Shown here in pieces: positions 15,817 to 20,075 of a stretch of 20,075 nt of DNA. The stretch covers positions 1 through 20,075 of the forward strand of contig JADFON010000002.1 of assembly GCA_022562855.1 (NCBI GenBank), given 5' to 3'. Both the position numbers and the translations under genes were made by a program. The notes beneath the pieces were generated by a model. That model saw only the letters and a program-made list of their open reading frames with translations, did no database searches and was not told the origin of the DNA. Position 1 is the first letter of the stretch. Each line of letters opens with the position of its first letter. The DNA comes from Candidatus Zhuqueibacterota bacterium (GTDB lineage Bacteria > SM23-31).

Positions 15817-15858
15817 GCCCCGTTGGAACTGCGTAGCGGCAAGACCCAAATACGGGGC
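15817..15858. terminator. G+C-rich hairpin between convergent genes, terminator or dispersed repeat
   Basis: GCCCCG-TTGG (15817-15826) pairs with CCAA-ATA-CGGGGC (15846-15858) with a three-base bulge, around a loop of 19 bases. It lies between the convergent lptG and the lamin-tail gene. No clean T-run follows on either strand, so it may be a factor-independent structure or a copy of a genome-wide palindromic repeat rather than a classical terminator. Confidence 0.4.
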
Positions 15859-15900
15859 AGGCAGGCTAATATCTATTTATTTAAGTTGTTATAATCCGGG

Positions 15901-17613
15901 CTAATTGACCAATACAACCGTGGTTTTGTATTCGATATTTTCACCTGTCAGGGTCGATTGAGCGTTAAAGTACACCACGTAGATGTCTGTCAGCATTAGT
16001 CTGCCGTTGTTGTTTTTCCCATCCCATGTAACGGAAAAAACGCTGCCCCGGAGTTCGCCGCGAAGAAGGTCCCGTATCAATCTTCCGTACCTGTCATATA
16101 TCTTCATTGTAACAAGCGACTGTGTGAGCGGATGTGAAACCGATATGGAACATACTTCCGACCTTCGCGTTGGAGAAAATGGGTTCGGGTCGGGAACAAT
16201 TATGATGTTTGAAGGGATTCCGGAAATACTTAGTGTATTCGGTTTACCGGGGGTGGCGCCTGCGGGATCGGTTGAAAGTCCCCAGTTCATACGCGAGTTC
16301 GAAGGTCCCCCGATAAGTATCCGTTCCAGCGATACGCCGCGGTTGCTTCCCCATGAACTGTTGTAATCGACCTTATCCGATATTCTTCCTGACGGTTCCG
16401 CGAGTGTAATTTCGTCTTCATCGTTATTCAACGCCGGAAAATCATCGACTTCGATTATGGCGAACGTTGAAGTAAATTTTCCTGCCAGCCTCGAGGAATC
16501 ACCGGTGAGCACGACAAACCCGCCGGGTTGGATTATAACATGACTTTCACTAATGACTGCCGGGGTCGCACGGGTTTTATCCTTTATCAACCAGTTATCC
16601 AGGTTTATTTCACTTGATCCGGTGTTGACTATTTCGATCCATTCGGGAGAATCGCTCAGGGGCTGATACATTATTTCGTTAAGTTTGAGCTGGTTTTCTT
16701 TATCGGGGATACTCAGGGTCAATATTTGTATGTTATTGTCAGGCGCTTCATCGGGTGTGGAAGACACGACAAAGCTAAGCTGAATCGTTCCGGCGGTCGG
16801 GGGCAGCCATGTATATTCTATGATTACGGAATCCCCAAATACAGATAATCCCGCAACGTCCAGTTGAAACTCATCGAGAATTTCACCCATCGTAAATAAA
16901 CCGTTTTTATCGGCGTCGAAAAATATCGATAACGTTGCGGCGGATGGCGTGTGAATACCGTTATTTCGGACCGTAACGCTAAAAGTTATGGATTGACCGG
17001 CATGGGGATAAGGAGGGTCGGCGTTTATCGATGTCACGGAAAGATCGAAATCCGGTGGTGTAACGCTGTTTCGCGCACCCGGAGAACCGGGGATTTCTTT
17101 ACTATCCGCCCAGTTTTCGGCGTTATTCATTATATTCGGGATTATCTTTTCGTCTGAAATACCGTCCGGGTTGCCGGGAGAATACCGGTATGACGTAACG
17201 GTGTCTCCCGTAGATGAGATAAGGCTGATGGTTTCCGCATTCGAGTTACTCAGCCCCCTCGAACCAAGCGTCGGTCCGTTTATTGTCAGGATAAGAGCCG
17301 CACCCGGAATAAAAGTATCGTACACAGTTGAATTCAAAAAATAATCGGAGTCGAGTATTATAGCGTATTGACCGGGCTGGAGTACCAAACCGCCGCCCGT
17401 ACCAACGATCTCATCCGAAGCATCCTGGTCGGAAACGTTCCACCCGGACAAATCGACCGGGTCGATACCGGTATTCAGCAGTTCGATGAATTCGTTATGA
17501 TTTTCGTTGCCTGGCGGGTTGAACATTATCTCGTTCAGAATTATCTGACCACGCAAATTGGGAGTAAGCGTGAGAATAATAACCAGGAAGAAAATAGGAG
17601 CCGGAATTCGCAT
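15901..17613 (-). CDS. secreted lamin-tail / CARDB protein with FlgD-like C-terminal domain
   Basis: A 570-residue exported protein. Residues 1-22 form a signal peptide (hydrophobic FFLVIILTLT, cut after LRG). Two lamin-tail domains lie at about 23-150 (IILNEIMFNPPG...EFIELLNTG...LSGWNVSDQD) and 308-445 (LKLNEIMYQPL..PEWIEIVNTG...LDNWLIKD). Between them, at about 188-300, is a CARDB-type Ig-like domain (FDLSVTSINADPPYPHAGQS). The last 100 residues (PDPNPFSPTRRSEV...MKIYDRYGRLIRDL...WDGKNNNGRLMLTDIYVVYF) form a FlgD-like/secretion-associated C-terminal domain. This architecture is typical of cell-surface and secreted proteins of FCB bacteria and may bind nucleic acid or carry nuclease partners elsewhere; the actual function is unknown. 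No catalytic residues are evident. ATG 17613 lacks a clear Shine-Dalgarno, and A/T-rich sequence precedes it. It lies 20 bases after the ECF-S-like gene. Confidence 0.85.
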   Translation of the reverse strand: MRIPAPIFFLVIILTLTPNLRGQIILNEIMFNPPGNENHNEFIELLNTGIDPVDLSGWNVSDQDASDEIVGTGGGLVLQPGQYAIILDSDYFLNSTVYDTFIPGAALILTINGPTLGSRGLSNSNAETISLISSTGDTVTSYRYSPGNPDGISDEKIIPNIMNNAENWADSKEIPGSPGARNSVTPPDFDLSVTSINADPPYPHAGQSITFSVTVRNNGIHTPSAATLSIFFDADKNGLFTMGEILDEFQLDVAGLSVFGDSVIIEYTWLPPTAGTIQLSFVVSSTPDEAPDNNIQILTLSIPDKENQLKLNEIMYQPLSDSPEWIEIVNTGSSEINLDNWLIKDKTRATPAVISESHVIIQPGGFVVLTGDSSRLAGKFTSTFAIIEVDDFPALNNDEDEITLAEPSGRISDKVDYNSSWGSNRGVSLERILIGGPSNSRMNWGLSTDPAGATPGKPNTLSISGIPSNIIIVPDPNPFSPTRRSEVCSISVSHPLTQSLVTMKIYDRYGRLIRDLLRGELRGSVFSVTWDGKNNNGRLMLTDIYVVYFNAQSTLTGENIEYKTTVVLVN

Positions 17614-17633
17614 TTGAGATGAAAAAAATTAAT

Positions 17634-18194
17634 TTAAATTTGTTTTAGCCTTGTATTGAATGAAAATCTCGAAGCGGCACGAATCAGCGGGGGTGACAGA
17701 ATCGAGAAAAATAGGATATTCGAGATTATGTGCCAGAGTCCGAATAGCATTCCACCCGCAAAGTATATCCCCGCCTGAGTTAATGAGTAACCCGCTAATT
17801 CCGAAGTAAATATCGTTATAAGCAGGTGATAAACCACGGTCAATACACCACCGCTTAAACCGAAAAGGACGGCTTTGAGTTTTCCTTCGGATAGAGTACG
17901 GGTTGTCTTATAAATAAGCGCTCCCGTTAACCCTGCAAGTCCAAAGCCGATTACCTGTGAGACAATCAACGGCGGAAATGCGAGACCCGATCCCCACGGG
18001 TTTAGTGCGGAAAACAAAAATCCCCCGGTTGTGCCGATAATGACGCCCTGTTTTATTCCATAGATATAACCGCCGAGAAATACAAACAAAGTAATAAGTT
18101 CAATGTTCGGGACCGGGGTTAAGATCAGTCCAATCACTACGCAAACCGCGGTATAGAGACCGGTATGCGCTATGGTGTTTGATAATCGGGACAT
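17634..18194 (-). CDS. ECF-transporter S-component-like membrane protein
   Basis: A 186-residue very hydrophobic protein with about six membrane helices, resembling the substrate-binding S subunits of energy-coupling-factor vitamin transporters. Landmarks are TGLYTAVCVVIGLILTPVPN, the loop VPNIELITLFVFLGGYIYG, LFSALNPWGSGLAFPPLIVS, and a C-terminal helix pair (FAGGMLFGLWHIISNILFF). The substrate cannot be told, and no EcfT or EcfA genes are nearby, so it would need a shared energising module or work alone. I prefer ATG 18194, which gives a family-like start MSRLSNTIAHTGLY; ATG 18290 would add 32 residues including one more hydrophobic stretch and is possible. It is transcribed divergently from the hydrolase gene and upstream of the lamin-tail gene. 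Confidence 0.7.
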   Translation of the reverse strand: MSRLSNTIAHTGLYTAVCVVIGLILTPVPNIELITLFVFLGGYIYGIKQGVIIGTTGGFLFSALNPWGSGLAFPPLIVSQVIGFGLAGLTGALIYKTTRTLSEGKLKAVLFGLSGGVLTVVYHLLITIFTSELAGYSLTQAGIYFAGGMLFGLWHIISNILFFSILSPPLIRAASRFSFNTRLKQI

Positions 18195-18325
18195 AGAAGC
18201 AAATAAGTAAATGAAACAGTAAATGTACAAAACTATGCAAACAGGCAAAAGAAGATTTTTCTTGTATTTTCCCCCTTTTCTTTGTAGCATTTCTCATTGA
18301 ACTACAACCCCAAAAAGGCTGCCGT

Positions 18326-18892
18326 ATGGAAAAGAGTATATTATTCACAAAAGAAAACACAATGTTGATCGTGGTGGACGTTCAGGACAAACTCGCAAAA
18401 ACGATGAAAGCCCGCGACAAGGTGGTTCGAAATATTTCAAAGCTCACCAAGACCGCGCAACAGCTCCAGATACCCGTAATCGTAACAGAACAATACCCAA
18501 AGGGACTTGGAAGAACACTTCCCGAACTGGATAATATTCTCATCAATACCGAACCTATCGAAAAAGTATCGTTTAGCTGCTGCATGGAGGAGCGGTTTAT
18601 GAACGCCCTTGCGATTGAGAACAGGAGTCATATACTCCTTACCGGCATGGAGGCGCATATCTGTGTCATGCAGACAGCGCTCGACCTGATAAACAGCAAT
18701 TATATTGCGGGTATCGTACAGGACGCTGTCTGTTCGTACAATCAAAATGACATGGATGTAGCGCTGCTCAGACTGCATAATTCGGGTGTGCTTTTGACGA
18801 CGACGGAAATGGTAATTTACGAACTCCTTCGCAAAGCGGGAACCGAAGATTTTAAAGCATTGCTGCCGGTTTTAAAAGAAAGAGACGCATAA
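18326..18892 (+). CDS. isochorismatase-like cysteine hydrolase
   Basis: A 188-residue alpha/beta hydrolase of the isochorismatase-like family (YcaC/nicotinamidase fold). The catalytic triad can be placed: Asp18 in LIVVDVQDKL, Lys80 in IEKVSFSC and Cys113 in LLTGMEAHICVMQTAL, with the usual cis-peptide Gly-Met-Glu-Ala-His segment before the cysteine. The C-terminal part has VQDAVCSYNQNDMDVALLRL and GVLLTTTEMVIYELL, common in the hydrolase subgroup without known substrate. The length is that of the short family members. ATG 18326 lies 36 bases from the divergent ATG 18290, so both promoters must be within or near this gap. The substrate is unknown; nicotinamidase and isochorismatase signatures are not specific enough to choose. 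Confidence 0.88.
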   Translation: MEKSILFTKENTMLIVVDVQDKLAKTMKARDKVVRNISKLTKTAQQLQIPVIVTEQYPKGLGRTLPELDNILINTEPIEKVSFSCCMEERFMNALAIENRSHILLTGMEAHICVMQTALDLINSNYIAGIVQDAVCSYNQNDMDVALLRLHNSGVLLTTTEMVIYELLRKAGTEDFKALLPVLKERDA

Positions 18893-18969
18893 ATATAGGT
18901 GGAAATCAACCTTTGAATAGGCAAATATTTAAAAAGGAAATCTTATTAAAAGAAAATAAAAAATATTTC

Positions 18970-18997
18970 TTGACAATAGTGTATTTTTTTATATCTT
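18970..18997 (+). promoter_or_regulatory. sigma-70-type promoter of the small RNA candidate
   Basis: A perfect TTGACA at 18970-18975 is followed after 16 bases by TATCTT (18992-18997, 4 of 6 matches to TATAAT). The A/T-rich spacer contains a T8 run. Transcription would start near 19004, just before the structured island. Confidence 0.55.
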
Positions 18998-19003
18998 TTA
19001 GAT

Positions 19004-19135
19004 TGTAAAACCCAAATTCCTTATTTACCACGGATAACGGCACTTCGTTAGAAACTCGCCCTTCTATGAGGAGCTGTGGAGTAAAGTCCATCCGACCAGA
19101 GGCTTCCGGAACCCCCCTTCGGAAGCCTTTATTTT
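19004..19135 (+). ncRNA. candidate structured small RNA with own promoter and terminator
   Basis: This roughly 130-base unit has no convincing reading frame but folds well by eye. A basal stem pairs TTTAC-CACGG (19024-19033) with CTGTG-GA-GTAAA (19074-19085), ten pairs with a two-base bulge and one G-U. Inside it sits the hairpin TAACG-GCACTT-CGTTA (19035-19050) and a weaker CTC/GAG pairing (19055-19070). A Rho-independent terminator closes it. It does not match, as far as I can see, SRP RNA, 6S, tmRNA, RNase P or a riboswitch class I know. The next gene is about 800 bases away, so a leader role is unlikely. Confidence 0.5.
19100..19135 (+). terminator. Rho-independent terminator of the small RNA candidate
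   Basis: AGGCTTCCG (19100-19108) and CGGAAGCCT (19120-19128) are perfect inverted copies around an 11-base C-rich loop, followed by TTATTTTTCCCTTTTT. Confidence 0.88.
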
Positions 19136-19479
19136 TCCCTTTTTGTCAAATTATAAAATACCGTTTTGCTTATCCTTTTTGAGTGCAAATAGGTGCATAT
19201 TGTACCAAAGTTTTGTCAATCGGTAAAATCTGCTTTTTTTGAACCTCCCCAGATTTTTCAGAAGACTTTTTTATTTATAAATCATTATATGAAATAAAGT
19301 TACTGCTTTCGTTTTTTTTGGTTGCGGATAGGTAGAATATCGAGTAAAATTCAACGTAAGGGAAAACTATAGAATAGTACAAAAAATGGTTTAAAACTAT
19401 TAGTGAATGATTTTGTTAAACATAGGTAGGATTTAAAAAATTAAAAATTCGCGTTTCAGGGTTTGTCTGTCTTGTGGAT

Positions 19480-19545
19480 GTGAGGGCATCACGTTCTCTT
19501 GAGGGACTTCTTCGGAGAATGACCGCCTACACGGCGGGTCCCCCT
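19480..19545 (+). other. second hairpin-rich intergenic island
   Basis: Three adjacent stem-loops can be drawn: GTGA/TCAC (19480-19492), TTCTC/GAGAA (19494-19519) and GACC-GCC/GGC-G-GGTC (19521-19540, one bulged G). An alternative long pairing joins GGGAC (19503-19507) with GTCCC (19538-19542), so two exclusive folds are possible. The G+C content contrasts with the A/T-rich surroundings. There is no clear promoter or T-run, so this could be RNA, a protein-binding region or chance. Confidence 0.3.
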
Positions 19546-19740
19546 TTCGGTATATTTAATAATTACAACAATTTAATTCTTATCAAAAGGCGTCTTTTTA
19601 TCAGATTTATTGAAACCGGTTTATCATTGGTACACAGTGTGTGCAAAAAGTAATGGGGTATAGGGGGAAATAACAGAAAAAAGTGAGTAAATTTAACATA
19701 AGCATTTTGAGCTAAAAGAGCTATTTTCCTAAAATATTAT

Positions 19741-19769
19741 TTGCATTAGTGATATATTTTACTTATAGT
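19741..19769 (+). promoter_or_regulatory. promoter-like pair upstream of the partial gene at 19936
   Basis: TTGCAT (19741-19746) and TATAGT (19764-19769, 5 of 6 matches) are separated by 17 bases. The -35 is only half matched. A start near 19776 would give a leader of about 160 bases. Confidence 0.35.
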
Positions 19770-19935
19770 AATGTAATTATATTTAAACTTCCGAAACAAT
19801 TGGTATCATAATATTCGCTTTATCGCACACTTTAGCAGGTATTATAACTGGTAAGAATTTCGTGTTAATGAATAGTATTGGTACACTGCCTTTTTGAAAA
19901 AGCGAAGCCACGCAGAGTTGCAAAAAGGAGGAAAT

Positions 19936-20075
19936 ATGAACGAATTTCGGGACCAAGGTGCGCTGACTATAATCGCAGAGATTAAGTCAGGGGAAAAAGA
20001 AAATCTCCGTACACTGCTCAAGACAATGGTCTACTCTAAAAAAGACAACCCTGATGTCGATGTCGAAACCAATGC
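19936..20075 (+). CDS. start of a hypothetical protein, cut by window end
   Basis: Only the first 46 residues are visible. ATG 19936 has a near-perfect AAGGAGG site four bases upstream (19925-19931), the strongest in the region, so translation is likely. The segment DQGALTIIAEIKSGEKENLR looks like the first beta strand and helix of a ferredoxin-like/ABM-type fold (LT-x-IA-x-IK-x-G), but too little is present to name a family. The frame stays open to the window edge. The long leader with a possible promoter suggests an independently regulated gene. Confidence 0.7.
   Translation, partial: MNEFRDQGALTIIAEIKSGEKENLRTLLKTMVYSKKDNPDVDVETN

Larger units (their letters stand above)
18893..19935. other. 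1-kb region without protein genes
   Basis: No frame in this stretch shows convincing coding potential. It is very A/T-rich with G+C-richer islands at about 19020-19130 and 19450-19545. These two islands hold RNA-like secondary structure and are listed separately. A promoter-like pair at 19741-19769 and a strong ribosome site at 19926-19931 belong to the gene starting at 19936. Confidence 0.6.

Noticed and set aside
18906-19091. 61-codon open frame on the minus strand overlapping the small RNA candidate
   Set aside because: No ribosome site, Lys/Phe-rich translation of A/T-rich DNA, and the DNA is better explained by RNA structure and a terminator on the plus strand.

Overview
The window looks like a chromosomal segment of an A+T-rich, diderm bacterium, probably a member or relative of the FCB superphylum (Calditrichota/KSB1/Marinimicrobia-like). 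The clues are an LptF/LptG pair and two GT9 heptosyltransferase-like enzymes, which imply lipopolysaccharide; a secreted lamin-tail/CARDB protein with a FlgD-like C-terminus; frequent TTG starts; and weak Shine-Dalgarno sites before several genes. The placement is inference from gene content. No rRNA, tRNA, CRISPR array or transposase was seen.

Layout. (1) 1-5289, plus strand: the end of an ATP sulfurylase gene, a decayed sugar-nucleotidyltransferase pseudogene (four in-frame stops and an internal deletion), an RmlC-type epimerase, an imperfect inverted-repeat element, an RmlB-type dehydratase and two GT9 glycosyltransferases. This is a surface-polysaccharide/LPS locus. (2) 5404-7684: a membrane histidine kinase overlapping an MscS-type channel gene. 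(3) 7926-10176: an ECF sigma factor, a zinc-finger membrane anti-sigma factor and an RseB/MucB-like exported sensor, forming a probable envelope-stress module. A terminator hairpin follows, shared with the convergent gene. (4) 10249-12850, minus strand: an exported thioredoxin-fold protein whose frame is interrupted once, by TGA exactly where the redox-active cysteine belongs, and an L-lysine 6-aminotransferase. (5) 13205-15805, plus strand: LptF and LptG. (6) 15901-18194, minus strand: the lamin-tail secreted protein and an ECF-transporter S-like membrane protein. (7) 18326-18892, plus strand: an isochorismatase-like hydrolase. (8) 18893-19935: about 1 kb without a gene, holding a promoter-hairpin-terminator unit that looks like a free-standing small RNA, and a second hairpin-rich block. 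A gene with a strong ribosome binding site starts at 19936 and runs off the window.

The most interesting object is the gene at 10249-11397. Read through the TGA it gives one continuous 382-residue protein: signal peptide, copper-amine-oxidase-N-like (stalk) domain, redoxin domain with motif W-U-V-C-R, and a TPR-like tail. A short stem-loop with a G-containing apical loop lies about 20 nt after the TGA, as in bacterial SECIS elements. The best explanation is a selenoprotein with a U-x-C redox motif. The alternative is a recent nonsense mutation at the catalytic cysteine.

Working together, regions 1 and 5 make and export lipopolysaccharide, regions 2 and 3 sense envelope or osmotic stress, and region 4 contributes extracytoplasmic thiol redox chemistry. 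This is inference from gene families, not something the sequence shows directly.
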